A stretch of 64,000 nt of DNA from Candidatus Caccoplasma merdavium (GCA_018715595.1 DVLI01000011.1:43501-107500); one strand, 5' to 3'. Positions 38,152-46,904 are shown, counted from the stretch's first letter. The notes: generated by a model from the letters alone, not told the origin. Numbers and translations are program-made.

Positions 38152-38634
38152 ACGCTCACAATCCTTGTCTCTCTCTCCGACGGCGTGCCGGGGCGCACAA
38201 GCCGACGGGAGGAGGGGGTGAAGAATTCTTCCGGTTCGGGAACTCTACGATATAACAATTTCAGTTTGCTAAAAATCAGAAATATAGCCATACTACCGTT
38301 AAATCCATGCAAACGAAGCGACACGGCAACAGCTGTGGACTATATTCTGAAGCTAAAAATACGGAGATTTATCGTATAACCATGCCACTTCGACAAAGAA
38401 ATTGCACAACGACGAAGGAAATATGCGAAAAACGGCCATATAATTCATTCACGAGGGGCCTGCCGACGCCTTTTCGCGGCCGCACCGGCCATAGACGGTC
38501 GGTGCCGACCCATGAAACAGGGACAGGCATTTCCCGCGCCGGAAGATTTGGAGCGCGGAAAGAGGAAGAATATAAGATAGTTTGCTGTTTTTTTTTGTAC
38601 TTTTGCGGGCAGAAAACAAAAAATCCGAAACAGA
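38152..38634. other. Intergenic region of 483 bases between the MscS gene and ychF
   Basis: Divergent control region for the channel gene (minus) and ychF (plus). The middle (about 38240-38440) is distinctly AT-richer than the surroundings. Only short unsupported reading frames occur on either strand. Apart from the ychF -7 element at 38598 I see no hairpin-T-run terminator, tRNA or clear structured RNA. Confidence 0.6.
38598..38605 (+). promoter_or_regulatory. Predicted ychF promoter (TACTTTTG)
   Basis: Perfect -7 element 30 bases upstream of the ATG, after a run of nine T. No -33 at the usual spacing. Confidence 0.5.
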
Positions 38635-39738
38635 ATGGCATTACAATGCGGCATCGTCGGCCTGCCCAATGTGGGCAAATCGACCCTTTTCAACTGTTTG
38701 TCCAACGCCAAAGCGCAATCGGCAAACTTCCCTTTCTGCACCATCGAACCCAACGTGGGCGTCATCACCGTACCCGACGCCCGTCTCAATAAACTGGCCG
38801 AGCTGGTACACCCCCAGCGCATCGTACCCACCACGGTCGAAATCGTCGACATCGCCGGACTGGTCAAAGGCGCCAGCCAAGGCGAAGGTCTCGGGAACAA
38901 ATTCCTCGCCAACATACGCGAAACCGATGCCATACTGCATGTGCTTCGCTGCTTCGACGACGACAACATCACCCACGTCGACGGTTCGGTCGACCCCGTC
39001 AGAGACAAGGAAATCATCGACTACGAGCTGCAACTCAAAGACCTCGAAACCATCGAAAGCCGCATCAGCCGCGTGCAAAAACAGGCACAGACCGGCGGCG
39101 ACAAGAACGCCAAACTCGCCTACGAAGTACTGAGCCGCTACAAAGAGGCTCTCGAACAAGGCAAAGCCGCCCGCACGGTGACCTTCGAGACCAAAGACGA
39201 GCAACGCATCGCCCACGACCTCTTCCTGCTCACCAACAAACCGGTGATGTATGTGTGCAACGTCGACGAAGCCAGCGCCGTAAACGGCAATGCCTACGTC
39301 GAGCGGGTGCGCGAAGCGGTGAAAGGCGAAAATGCCGAAATCCTCGTCGTGGCCGCCAAGATAGAGTCGGAAATCGCCGAGTTTGAGACCTATGAGGAGC
39401 GGCAGATGTTCCTCAACGAGATAGGGCTCGAAGAGTCGGGCGTGTCCCGCCTCATACGGGCCGCCTACAAGCTGCTCAACCTCGAAACCTACTTCACCGC
39501 CGGTGAGCCCGAAGTGCGGGCCTGGACCTACCTCAAAGGCAGCAAGGCACCACAGTGCGCCGGCATCATTCACAGCGACTTCGAGAAAGGATTCATTCGC
39601 GCAGAGGTCATCAAGTACGACGACTACATCGCCCTCGGTTCCGAAGCCGCCTGCCGCGAAGCCGGCAAAATCAATGTCGAAGGCAAAGACTACGTCGTAC
39701 AGGACGGCGACATCATGCACTTCCGCTTCAACGTATAA
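38635..39738 (+). CDS. ychF: Redox-regulated ATPase YchF (Obg-family)
   Basis: Universally conserved ribosome-associated P-loop ATPase, 367 residues. GLPNVGKSTLFNCLSNA (G1, 8-24), switch region PTTVEIVDIAGLVKGASQGEGLGNKFLANIRE (DxAGL), the NVDE motif at about 200 replacing NKxD (which explains ATP preference), a helical-hairpin insert, and the C-terminal TGS domain (AWTYLKGSKAPQCAGIIHSDFEKGFIRAEVIKYDD) are all present. LOG-family gene follows 18 bases downstream. Confidence 0.97.
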   Translation: MALQCGIVGLPNVGKSTLFNCLSNAKAQSANFPFCTIEPNVGVITVPDARLNKLAELVHPQRIVPTTVEIVDIAGLVKGASQGEGLGNKFLANIRETDAILHVLRCFDDDNITHVDGSVDPVRDKEIIDYELQLKDLETIESRISRVQKQAQTGGDKNAKLAYEVLSRYKEALEQGKAARTVTFETKDEQRIAHDLFLLTNKPVMYVCNVDEASAVNGNAYVERVREAVKGENAEILVVAAKIESEIAEFETYEERQMFLNEIGLEESGVSRLIRAAYKLLNLETYFTAGEPEVRAWTYLKGSKAPQCAGIIHSDFEKGFIRAEVIKYDDYIALGSEAACREAGKINVEGKDYVVQDGDIMHFRFNV

Positions 39739-39756
39739 AACCCACCGTCATTCCCC

Positions 39757-40344
39757 ATGAGAACGATACGCTCGGTCTGTGTCTACTGCGCTTCAAGTTC
39801 CCGGGTTGCCCCCGTCTACTTCGAGGCCGCACAAGCCCTGGGGCGACTGCTCGCCCGGGAGGAGATACGCTGCATCTACGGGGCCGGCGGACAAGGACTC
39901 ATGGGCGCATTGGCCGATGCCGTGATGCAAGAGGGAGGCGAAATCACGGGAGTCATTCCGCAATTCATGTACGACAACGGGTGGAACCACCCCCGCCTCG
40001 AAAAGCTCGTAATCACCCCCGACATACACAGCCGCAAACAACGCATGGCCGACCTCTCCGATGCCGTCATCGCCCTGCCCGGCGGCTGCGGCACGCTCGA
40101 AGAGTTGCTCGAAATCATCACCTGGAAACAACTGGGACTCTACCTCCACCCCATCGTCATACTCAACATCGACGGCTACTACGACCCCTTGCTGCAAATG
40201 CTCGACCGGGCCACCGAGCGGCATTTCATGCGCACCGAACACACCGCCATGTGGCAGGCCGCCGGCTCACCCGGAGAGGCGATAAAAGCGCTCTACACCG
40301 CCCCGGAATGGGACCGGACATTGTGTAAACTGGCTGTCATATAG
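39757..40344 (+). CDS. LOG family protein (TIGR00730 Rossmann fold), putative nucleoside 5'-monophosphate phosphoribohydrolase
   Basis: A 195-residue LOG protein with the signature SRKQRMADLSDAVIALPGGCGTLEELLEIITWKQLGLY: the PGGxGTxxE active motif and upstream Arg. SVCVYCASSS at the N-terminus and GAGGQGLMGALADAVMQ are the other hallmarks. Relatives hydrolyse AMP or cytokinin ribotides to base and ribose-5-phosphate; in bacteria AMP-like substrates are likely. Between ychF (18 bases) and the DUF4271 gene (5 bases). Confidence 0.92.
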   Translation: MRTIRSVCVYCASSSRVAPVYFEAAQALGRLLAREEIRCIYGAGGQGLMGALADAVMQEGGEITGVIPQFMYDNGWNHPRLEKLVITPDIHSRKQRMADLSDAVIALPGGCGTLEELLEIITWKQLGLYLHPIVILNIDGYYDPLLQMLDRATERHFMRTEHTAMWQAAGSPGEAIKALYTAPEWDRTLCKLAVI

Positions 40345-40349
40345 CTGCC

Positions 40350-41849
40350 ATGCCTGTTAGCGTAACCACATATGGCCCCTACGTCGAGATGCCCGACAGC
40401 ATCTCATCTCGCCCCGTGGCCATGACGTCCCGCGACAGCCTCGACACGACTCCAACACGCACAGACACCGTCGCTTCCCCCGCAACACCCCTGCACCGCG
40501 GGGAAAATGATATACCGGCACCGGCCGACAGCACCCCGCACGCAGCGCCGACACAACCCCTTCCCGTCGGCGACAACCCGTCGGCACAGGCCGCCACACC
40601 CTTGCCCGCCGACACCACGACCACAAGCTCCCAGCCCCTCACACAAGCCGGAGGCGACACCACGCCGCCCCTCGTCGCTCCCCTGCCCGCCGACACGCTG
40701 ACCGGTGCCGGAACCCCGGCCGACAGCACCCCGCACGCAGCGACGACACAACCCCTTCCCGCCGGCGACAACCCGTCGGCACAGATCGCCACACCCCCGC
40801 CCGCCGACACCACGGCCACATGCCCACAGCCCCTCACACAAGCCGGAGGCGACACCACGCAGTTCCTCGTCGCTCCCTTACCCGCCGACACGCTGACCGG
40901 TGCCGGAACCCCGACTGACAGCACCCCGCACGCAGCAGCGACACAACCCCTTCCCGCCGGCGACAACCCGTCGGCACAGATCGCCACACCCCTGCCCGCC
41001 GACACCACGGCCACAAACCCACAGCCCCTCACACAAGCCGGAGGCGACACCACGCCGCCCCTCGTCGCTCCCCTGCCCACCGACACGACACAGACCGTCC
41101 TCGATACCGTAGGAACGGTCGCCGACACGGTCACCGGCCAAGAATATATTCCCACAATACCCCTCAGAGAAGGTCTGCCGGGCCGGGAACGCACCGGGAA
41201 CGCGCCACTTCACGACGACACGTTCTTTGCCCTGCTCCTGGCCGGACTGGTAGTCTTCCTCCTTTTTATCCGGCACCGTAAAAGAATCCTCTCCTGGCAG
41301 TCCGACGGAAAAACCGAACATTACCGCGACAGCAACCGCAGCAAACACCTCCTCGGCATCAACGCCCATCTGCGGAATCTGTTCCTGGCCTACACCTTTC
41401 TTGTCGAGGGGGCATTGGGCGCCATCGCCCTCTTTGTCGTGGGGCAGCCCCTCCCCCTCTCGGGCGGTTATGCCGTCAATGCCCTGCTGCTGGCTTTGCC
41501 GGCAGCCCTCTATTTCCTCCTCCAACAAGGCATCTTCGTGCTATTGGCGGCAATCTTCTCGTCCGATGCCCGGGGACGGGAGTGGTGCGACACCCACCTT
41601 ATCATCAACCTCTTATTGGGCATCGGCCTCTTTCCCTTTGCCTTCGTGGCCACCTACCTGCCCGAAGCGGCACAAACGTGTCTCATCTGTGCAATAATTC
41701 TCTATTTGCTTACCCGCATACTCTTTATAATCAAAGGTGTAAAACTTTTTTTGCGAGATTTTCGATGTTTGCTCTACTTTATTTTGTACCTTTGCGCCCT
41801 TGAAATAGCACCCCTTCTTCTCGCAGGTAAAAGTTGGGGAATTTTATAA
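40350..41849 (+). CDS. DUF4271 membrane protein with a repeat-rich Pro/Thr/Ala N-terminus
   Basis: A 499-residue protein. Residues 57-246 are two and a near-complete third copy of a 65-residue Pro/Thr/Ala/Asp unit (PADSTPHAA...QPLPAGDNPSAQ...PLTQAGGDTT...APLPADT). After a linker, one membrane segment near 290-305 (FFALLLAGLVVFLLFIRHRKR) and about six more form the DUF4271 domain ending in LLYFILYLCALEIAPLLLAGK. DUF4271 proteins usually precede hemD in Bacteroidota, as here, but normally with a much shorter N-terminus. No signal peptide is seen; the topology would place the repeats on one side of the inner membrane. Function unknown. Confidence 0.85.
   Translation: MPVSVTTYGPYVEMPDSISSRPVAMTSRDSLDTTPTRTDTVASPATPLHRGENDIPAPADSTPHAAPTQPLPVGDNPSAQAATPLPADTTTTSSQPLTQAGGDTTPPLVAPLPADTLTGAGTPADSTPHAATTQPLPAGDNPSAQIATPPPADTTATCPQPLTQAGGDTTQFLVAPLPADTLTGAGTPTDSTPHAAATQPLPAGDNPSAQIATPLPADTTATNPQPLTQAGGDTTPPLVAPLPTDTTQTVLDTVGTVADTVTGQEYIPTIPLREGLPGRERTGNAPLHDDTFFALLLAGLVVFLLFIRHRKRILSWQSDGKTEHYRDSNRSKHLLGINAHLRNLFLAYTFLVEGALGAIALFVVGQPLPLSGGYAVNALLLALPAALYFLLQQGIFVLLAAIFSSDARGREWCDTHLIINLLLGIGLFPFAFVATYLPEAAQTCLICAIILYLLTRILFIIKGVKLFLRDFRCLLYFILYLCALEIAPLLLAGKSWGIL
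40518..41087 (+). repeat. Tandem repeat of 195 bp, about 2.9 copies, inside the DUF4271 gene
   Basis: Copies at 40518-40712, 40713-40907 and 40908-41087 (the last cut short by 15 bases). They are nearly identical; a few substitutions differ between copies. The unit is a multiple of three, so changes in copy number keep the frame. Confidence 0.9.
41787..41794 (+). promoter_or_regulatory. Predicted hemD promoter inside the DUF4271 gene (TACCTTTG)
   Basis: Perfect -7 element 56 bases before the DUF4271 stop, so hemD can be transcribed separately from the upstream genes. TTTG lies 15 bases upstream, shorter than the normal spacing. Confidence 0.45.
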
Positions 41850-41882
41850 GCAATTTATTATTAACCAATAAATCGTATTACT

Positions 41883-42635
41883 TTGAAAATCAAGAAGATA
41901 CTGGTTTCACAACCCCAGCCGTCAGAGAAATCTCCCTATTTCGACATCGCCGAGAAATACGGGGTAAACATTGTCTTCCGTCCTTTTATCAAAGTAGAAG
42001 GTCTGTCGTCAAAAGAATTCCGTCAACAAAAAATATCATTGCCCGAGTACACCGCCATCATCTTCACCGCCCGCACGGCCATCGACCACTTCTTCACCCT
42101 GTGCGAAAGCCTGCGGGTCACCATACCCGAAACGATGAAATATTTCTGTACGACCGAGGCCATCGCCCTCTATCTGCAAAAATACACCGTGTACCGCAAG
42201 CGGAAAATATTCTTCGGCAACACGGGGAAACTCGACGATCTCATGCCGGCGCTCAACAAGCACAACGGCGAGAAATTCCTGTTGCCCGTCTCCGACGTGA
42301 ACAACGGCGAATACCCGCTGCTCGACAAGCATAAAATCAACTACACCAAAGCCGTCATGTACCGCACGGTAAGCAACGACTTCGGCCCCGACGAGCCGTT
42401 CGACTACGACATGCTCATCTTTTTCAGCCCCGCCGGCATACAGTCGCTGCTGAAAAACTTCCCCAATTTCGAGCAGGGCGACATCAAAATCGGCACCTTC
42501 GGCCCCACCACCGCCAAGGCCGTGAAAGAAGCCGGCTTGCGCCTCGACTGCGAAGCGCCCCGTCCCGAAGCTCCGTCGATGACCGCAGCACTCGACCTCT
42601 TCCTCAAAGAACAAAGCAAGGCAGCAAAAAAATAA
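41883..42635 (+). CDS. hemD: Uroporphyrinogen-III synthase (TTG start)
   Basis: Closes hydroxymethylbilane to uroporphyrinogen III for heme and cobamide synthesis. The 250-residue protein starts with KIKKILVSQPQPSEKSPYFDIAEKYGV and shows the two-lobed HemD pattern: IIFTARTAIDHFF at about 59-71 and DMLIFFSPAGIQSLLKNF at 178-195, with IGTFGPTTAKAVKEAGL near the end. The start is TTG at 41883, 33 bases after the DUF4271 stop; no in-frame ATG precedes the fold. A strong terminator follows. Confidence 0.9.
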   Translation: MKIKKILVSQPQPSEKSPYFDIAEKYGVNIVFRPFIKVEGLSSKEFRQQKISLPEYTAIIFTARTAIDHFFTLCESLRVTIPETMKYFCTTEAIALYLQKYTVYRKRKIFFGNTGKLDDLMPALNKHNGEKFLLPVSDVNNGEYPLLDKHKINYTKAVMYRTVSNDFGPDEPFDYDMLIFFSPAGIQSLLKNFPNFEQGDIKIGTFGPTTAKAVKEAGLRLDCEAPRPEAPSMTAALDLFLKEQSKAAKK

Positions 42636-42657
42636 AAGCCGGACCACAACCTTATCC

Positions 42658-42704
42658 CGCCCCGTCCCCGCATTCTTTTTGAAATGCGGGGACGGGGCGT
42701 TTTT
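42658..42704 (+). terminator. Intrinsic terminator after hemD
   Basis: A perfect 17-bp stem (CGCCCCGTCCCCGCATT at 42658-42674 with 42683-42699), 8-base loop containing TTTTT, then TTTTT at 42700-42704. Confidence 0.95.
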
Positions 42705-42735
42705 ACCGCGACGGGAAAATTTTCCCGACAGGCCG

Positions 42736-42765
42736 TTTGAACATAATATTTTTTCGCTACCTTTG
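42736..42765 (+). promoter_or_regulatory. Predicted promoter of the small lipoprotein gene
   Basis: TTTG at 42736-42739, an 18-base spacer and TACCTTTG at 42758-42765. It would give a long leader of about 195 bases. Confidence 0.55.
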
Positions 42766-42771
42766 GAATTG

Positions 42772-42965
42772 AAAAAAGAAAGGAACCTTTCCCCTGCAAA
42801 CCGAAAGGCTGCCACTTTCCAATACCCCCCAAAGCCCTCACCACACAGTCCACAATCGGCACACAAAGAGACTTTGGCCCAGAAAATGGACATCACGGTT
42901 CCGGGCTTTCGCGTCCGACAAAAATCATCTTTAAGAAACCCTAAAACATATATATACACATCACT
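42772..42965 (+). other. Long 5' leader upstream of the small lipoprotein gene
   Basis: From the predicted start near 42772 to the ATG at 42966 there is no supported gene. The stretch is moderately AT-rich; a short frame from 42888 has no SD and no recognisable product. It could hold a regulatory RNA element, but I see no clear hairpin followed by T residues. Confidence 0.35.
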
Positions 42966-43547
42966 ATGAAAACAAGATTCTTTCTTCTCGCAGCCCTAGC
43001 TTTTACAATGGTTGCTTGCAGCGACAACGATGAAAACGACCAAGAAGGCAGCGGCATCACATCTACCACCCAGCAGGGAAAACCCGACAACGTCATCGAC
43101 TTGGGATTGCCAAGCGGGACATTATGGTGCATCGCGAATGTAGGGGCTTCTGCTTCAACGGATTTTGGAGACTACTGCCTGATATCTTACGACAACGACG
43201 AAGCCACGAAAAAAATGGGAGCAGGCTATTCCACACCGACAAAGGAGCAATTCGAAGAACTAATGGCCCACACCACACAACGCCATACCGTAATTAACGA
43301 CACGGCCGGCATGCTTTTCGAGGCATCGAACGGAAACAGCATTTTTTTGCCCGCCGCAGCCCATCTTTCCGGCAACTCATGGGAAATAAACAATGAAGGG
43401 TCGGGAGCATACTGGACAAAAACACCGTCGGCCGAAGAAGACTATTTTTATTTTCTTGAATTCAGCAAAGCCGAAGAGACCCCATGGTTCGGGAACCGAG
43501 ATATCCATGACAACAAACTTCCCATCAGGGCCGTTTACAAAAATTAA
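42966..43547 (+). CDS. Small lipoprotein with a FISUMP-like domain
   Basis: A 193-residue predicted lipoprotein: signal FFLLAALAFTMVACS with the lipid Cys at about residue 18, an acidic linker, then a domain starting VIDLGLPSGTLWCIANVGAS and continuing DYCLISYDN...GYSTPTKEQFEELMAHT...FLPAAAHLSG...GAYWTKTPS. This is the pattern of the Fibrobacter succinogenes major paralogous (FISUMP/DUF1566-like) domain, often on secreted Bacteroidota proteins. By eye its GC (about 50%) is below that of its neighbours. It interrupts the usual hemD-rnpA order with its own promoter and terminator, suggesting later insertion. Function unknown. Confidence 0.78.
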   Translation: MKTRFFLLAALAFTMVACSDNDENDQEGSGITSTTQQGKPDNVIDLGLPSGTLWCIANVGASASTDFGDYCLISYDNDEATKKMGAGYSTPTKEQFEELMAHTTQRHTVINDTAGMLFEASNGNSIFLPAAAHLSGNSWEINNEGSGAYWTKTPSAEEDYFYFLEFSKAEETPWFGNRDIHDNKLPIRAVYKN

Positions 43548-43604
43548 AAACACATAAGCAACCGGAACTTTTTAGAACCAAACCCTTTATACGGGAAAAT
43601 TCAT

Positions 43605-43648
43605 ATAAAAGACTGCCCGACCCGATACGGTTTGCGGCAGTCTTTTAT
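43605..43648. terminator. Terminator after the small lipoprotein gene
   Basis: A 13-bp stem: ATAAAAGACTGCC (43605-43617) with GGCAGTCTTTTAT (43636-43648), an 18-base loop holding a small inner hairpin. A and T tracts lie inside the arms, so it could act in both directions. Confidence 0.82.
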
Positions 43649-43709
43649 GTCTCGCCACGGCCCATGAAAAGAAAAACATTTAAAAACCTCTTCTTTCCGA
43701 GAAAAGTCG

Positions 43710-43717
43710 TACATTTG
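43710..43717 (+). promoter_or_regulatory. Predicted rnpA promoter (TACATTTG)
   Basis: Perfect -7 element, leader of about 57 bases before the rnpA ATG. No clear -33. Confidence 0.5.
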
Positions 43718-43780
43718 TCTCTGAATGGCTACTGTAACAAACCGTTGAAATAAACAAACTCCGGCAAAACACAAAACACC

Positions 43781-44191
43781 ATGTGCGATAACCGACTCAC
43801 ACGCGACGAACGCCTGCGGGGAGAAATACGGGTAAACAACCTCTTTCTCTCCGGCGAATCGTTTATCGCCTACCCCTACCGCGTCGTCTACACCGTGAGC
43901 GAAGCCGCACGTCCCGCCCCGACAGCCCTGCTGGTGAGTATCCCCAAGAAACGATTCAAACGCGCCGTCAAGCGCAACCGGCTGCGCCGCTGCACCAAAG
44001 AAGCCTTCCGCCTCAACAAGACGATTCTCAACACCCCGTTGCTGGCCGCCGGGAAAAGCATCGACATGGCCCTCATCTACCTCGACAAGGAGATGCAACC
44101 CTACACCCTGCTCGAAAAGCGCATGAAGGAGTTGCTGCAAAAGCTGGCCGCCCGAATCGTCCCGGCCTCCGAGGAAACCACAAACGACTAA
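43781..44191 (+). CDS. rnpA: Ribonuclease P protein component
   Basis: Protein cofactor of RNase P for 5' maturation of tRNA. 136 residues. The N-terminal [32 protein letters not shown] aligns with the leader of Bacteroidota RnpA, and the RNR signature [22 protein letters not shown] binds the RNA. The strongly basic central helix is as expected. The downstream yidD-tatD fusion starts 10 bases after the stop, the classical rnpA-yidD linkage. Confidence 0.94.
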   Translation: MCDNRLTRDERLRGEIRVNNLFLSGESFIAYPYRVVYTVSEAARPAPTALLVSIPKKRFKRAVKRNRLRRCTKEAFRLNKTILNTPLLAAGKSIDMALIYLDKEMQPYTLLEKRMKELLQKLAARIVPASEETTND

Positions 44192-44201
44192 CCTCCCGAC
44201 C

Positions 44202-45116
44202 ATGCTGCGGCTCATCAAAAAAGCACTCTCGGCCCTTCTCCTGCTCCCCATCTACTTCTACCGGGCCTGCATCTCACCGCTCAAACCACCCAGTTGCCGC
44301 TATGTGCCCACCTGCTCGCAATATGCCATCGAGGCCATACGCCTGCACGGCCCGGGTCTCGGCCTGTGGCTCGCGCTGAAACGCATCGGCCACTGCCACC
44401 CCTGGGGCGGGAGCGGATACGACCCCGTCCCGGGCATCACCCGGTATGACGTCCACACCCATCGGTTACGCCCCGTCACCCCGCGCGAATATGCCATCTG
44501 CAACCCCTATCCCCACTATCCGCTGACGGTGGTGGAAGAACGCCCCGACTGCCGTTTCTCGGTGGGCATTCACCCCTACCAGAGCGACACGACGACCGAA
44601 GCCGACTGGGACGAAACAGCCCGCATCGCCCGCCTGCCGCAAGTCGTCGCCATCGGCGAGTGCGGCCTCGACACGACCCGCGGGGCCGACCTGAGCCGCC
44701 AAGCCGCCCTCTTCGAGCGGCACATCGCCCTCGCCGAAGAGGTACAAAAACCGCTCATCATTCACTGCGTGAAAGCTTTCGACACGCTCATCGCCCTGCG
44801 GCGCAAATGGAAACCCGCACAACCATGGATTATCCACGGTTTCCGCGGGAAACCGCAGCAAGCCGGCCAACTGCTGCACGAAGGCATCACGATAAGTTTC
44901 GGCACGAAACACAACCCCGCGACCCTGCAAACGCTGGCACCCGGCCTTTGCTTCTTCGAGAGCGACGAAGAGCCCACCCCCATCGACACACTCTACCGCA
45001 CCGCAGCCCGGGAATGGAAAATCCCCCGCTACATCGCCGTGGCACGCACAGCCGAAAGCGCCGGAGAAGTGTGGCCGGCACCACGAAATGAAGAAGGGCA
45101 AAAAAGCACTCTATAA
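44202..45116 (+). CDS. YidD-TatD fusion: membrane-insertion efficiency factor joined to a TatD-family hydrolase
   Basis: One uninterrupted frame of 304 residues. Residues 1-78 are a complete YidD: hydrophobic [36 protein letters not shown] and the C-terminal [13 protein letters not shown]. From residue 80 a TatD-type metal-dependent hydrolase begins directly with YDVHTH (His85, His87), then GECGLD (Glu153), [11 protein letters not shown] (His188), [11 protein letters not shown] (His212) and FFESDE (Asp255): all metal ligands are present. In relatives yidD and tatD are two adjacent genes; here no stop or start lies at the junction. YidD assists YidC insertion of membrane proteins; TatD is a 3'-5' nuclease-like hydrolase. 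A sequencing error deleting a stop cannot be fully excluded. Confidence 0.88.
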   Translation: MLRLIKKALSALLLLPIYFYRACISPLKPPSCRYVPTCSQYAIEAIRLHGPGLGLWLALKRIGHCHPWGGSGYDPVPGITRYDVHTHRLRPVTPREYAICNPYPHYPLTVVEERPDCRFSVGIHPYQSDTTTEADWDETARIARLPQVVAIGECGLDTTRGADLSRQAALFERHIALAEEVQKPLIIHCVKAFDTLIALRRKWKPAQPWIIHGFRGKPQQAGQLLHEGITISFGTKHNPATLQTLAPGLCFFESDEEPTPIDTLYRTAAREWKIPRYIAVARTAESAGEVWPAPRNEEGQKSTL

Positions 45117-45139
45117 GAAGGATTTCCCCATAAAATCAT

Positions 45140-45147
45140 TATCTTTG
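45140..45147 (+). promoter_or_regulatory. Predicted tyrS promoter (TATCTTTG)
   Basis: Perfect -7 element; leader of about 100 bases before the ATG at 45256 without a recognisable T-box or attenuator hairpin. Confidence 0.5.
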
Positions 45148-45255
45148 CCGGAGTTTCCACGAAAAGGCAGGCACAAAAGGCGGAGCAAACGCCCCGGTGC
45201 GCCCCATCGTCGACCGACCGAAAAATTTTAACGCTAAAAATAAAAAACTACTTCG

Positions 45256-46548
45256 ATGAATTTCATAGAAGAATTGGAATGGCGCGGCATGATACACACC
45301 ACGATGCCGGGCACAAAAGAACTCCTCGAAAAGGAGATGGTTACGGCATACCTGGGCATCGACCCCACGGCCGACTCGCTGCACATCGGGCACCTCTGCG
45401 GCGTGATGATGCTGCGGCACTTCCAACGCTGCGGCCACAAACCCATCGCGCTGGTGGGCGGAGCCACCGGCATGATAGGCGACCCCTCGGGCAAATCGCA
45501 AGAACGCAACCTGCTCGACGAAGAGACCCTGCGCCACAACCAGGAGTGCATCAAAAAGCAGTTGAGCCACTTCCTCGACTTCGAATCGGACGCCCCCAAC
45601 CGGGCCGAACTGGTGAACAACTACGACTGGATGAAAAACTTCTCGTTCCTCGACTTCGCCCGCACCGTAGGCAAGCACATCACCGTCAACTACATGATGG
45701 CCAAGGAATCGGTGCAGAAACGCCTCAACGGCGAAGCCCGCGACGGACTCTCGTTCACCGAATTCACCTATCAGCTGCTGCAAGGCTACGACTTCCTGCA
45801 CCTCTACGAGACCAAGAACTGCAAACTGCAACTCGGCGGGTCGGACCAATGGGGAAACATCACCACCGGAGCCGAACTGATACGCCGCACCAACGGCGGT
45901 GAAGCGTTTGCCCTCACCTGCCCCCTCATTACCAAGGCCGACGGTACGAAATTCGGCAAAACCGAGTCGGGCAACGTATGGCTCGACGCCCGCTACACCT
46001 CGCCCTACAAGTTCTACCAGTTCTGGCTCAACGTGAGCGACGAAGACGCCGCCCGCTACATCAAGATATTCACCTCGCTCACACGAGAAGAAATAGAGGC
46101 ACTCATTGCCGAGCAACAGGCCGCCCCGCACCTGCGCCCGCTGCAAAAACGCCTGGCCCGCGAAGTCACCGTCATGGTACACTCCGAAGCCGACTACGAG
46201 GCCGCCGTCGAAGCCTCGGGCATACTCTTCGGCAACTCCACCTCGGAGCAGTTGCACCGCCTCGACGAAGATACCCTGTTGGCCGTATTCGAAGGCGTGC
46301 CCCAATTTGAAATCTCCCGCGACGAGTTGGCTGCCGGCATACGCGCCGTCGACCTGCTCACCGAGAAAGCCGCCGTATTCCCCTCGAAAGGAGAAATGCG
46401 CAAGACCACACAAGGCGGCGGCGTCTCGATCAACAAGGAGAAACTCACCGAGTTCGATACCACCTTGTCGACCGACCATCTGCTCAACGGGAAATACCTC
46501 CTCGTGCAAAAAGGAAAGAAAAATTATTTCTTAATTATTGCAAAATAA
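45256..46548 (+). CDS. tyrS: Tyrosyl-tRNA synthetase
   Basis: Charges tRNA-Tyr. 430 residues, full length. Class I motifs: [19 protein letters not shown] (HIGH) at about 31-49, [11 protein letters not shown] for Tyr recognition, and [18 protein letters not shown], the KMSKS equivalent (KFGKT). The C-terminal S4-like RNA-binding domain is present ([19 protein letters not shown]). Single gene between the yidD-tatD fusion and tRNA-Gln. Confidence 0.97.
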   Translation: MNFIEELEWRGMIHTTMPGTKELLEKEMVTAYLGIDPTADSLHIGHLCGVMMLRHFQRCGHKPIALVGGATGMIGDPSGKSQERNLLDEETLRHNQECIKKQLSHFLDFESDAPNRAELVNNYDWMKNFSFLDFARTVGKHITVNYMMAKESVQKRLNGEARDGLSFTEFTYQLLQGYDFLHLYETKNCKLQLGGSDQWGNITTGAELIRRTNGGEAFALTCPLITKADGTKFGKTESGNVWLDARYTSPYKFYQFWLNVSDEDAARYIKIFTSLTREEIEALIAEQQAAPHLRPLQKRLAREVTVMVHSEADYEAAVEASGILFGNSTSEQLHRLDEDTLLAVFEGVPQFEISRDELAAGIRAVDLLTEKAAVFPSKGEMRKTTQGGGVSINKEKLTEFDTTLSTDHLLNGKYLLVQKGKKNYFLIIAK

Positions 46549-46561
46549 AACCGAATTTCCC

Positions 46562-46591
46562 TTGCAGATACAAAATCTTGCGCTATCTTTG
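46562..46591 (+). promoter_or_regulatory. Promoter of tRNA-Gln
   Basis: TTG at 46562-46564, a 19-base spacer and TATCTTTG at 46584-46591, 40 bases ahead of the tRNA: a full consensus promoter. Confidence 0.75.
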
Positions 46592-46631
46592 TCGCGCTTT
46601 TAGAGGTTTTGCATCTCTTCAAGATCAGGAT

Positions 46632-46705
46632 TGTCTTATGGTGTAATGGTAGCACAACAGATTTTGGTTCTGTTTGTCTAGGTTCGAATCCTAGTAAGAC
46701 AACCA
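46632..46705 (+). tRNA. tRNA-Gln (anticodon TTG)
   Basis: Complete cloverleaf: acceptor stem TGTCTTA/TAAGACA, D-arm TGGTGTAATGGTAGCAC region, anticodon stem ACAGA/TCTGT around loop TTTTGGT (anticodon TTG), T-arm CTAGGTTCGAATCCTAG, discriminator A and encoded CCA at 46703-46705. Own promoter and terminator; single transcription unit. Confidence 0.96.
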
Positions 46706-46706
46706 C

Positions 46707-46739
46707 AAGGAGTCATTCTCACGATGACTCCTTTTTTTA
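46707..46739 (+). terminator. Terminator after tRNA-Gln
   Basis: A 10-bp stem (AAGGAGTCAT at 46707-46716 with 46724-46733), 7-base loop and a run of T. Insulates the SusC operon from the tRNA. Confidence 0.92.
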
Positions 46740-46888
46740 TTCATCACTTCATCAAGAATCCCCCCCCAACAACGCCTACCGGCACATTCGATTGCAACAC
46801 CAAAAGCGGCACACACTCCTCAAAAAACTTTTAAAACCACATAAATAATCAATATGCGGAAAATTTGTAACAGGAATGTGCCATTTCC

Positions 46889-46904
46889 TACCTATTTATA
46901 GGTA
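46889..46904. promoter_or_regulatory. Inverted repeat upstream of the first SusC gene, possible operator
   Basis: TACCTAT-TT-ATAGGTA, 7-bp arms with a 2-base centre, 84 bases ahead of the susC-like ATG at 46988. It lies 21 bases after a TTTG (46864-46867), where a -7 element would be expected, and a poor TTACTTTG is at 46953-46960. No regulator gene is in the window. Only the symmetry is directly seen. Confidence 0.4.

Noticed and set aside
40518..41087. Regular repeats that might be a CRISPR array
   Set aside because: The unit is 195 bases, directly adjacent, coding in frame and without distinct spacers; it is a protein-coding tandem repeat.
42679..42969. Possible 96-residue protein upstream of the FISUMP-like lipoprotein
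   Set aside because: It begins inside the hemD terminator, crosses a good promoter, and has no recognisable domain or SD sequence.
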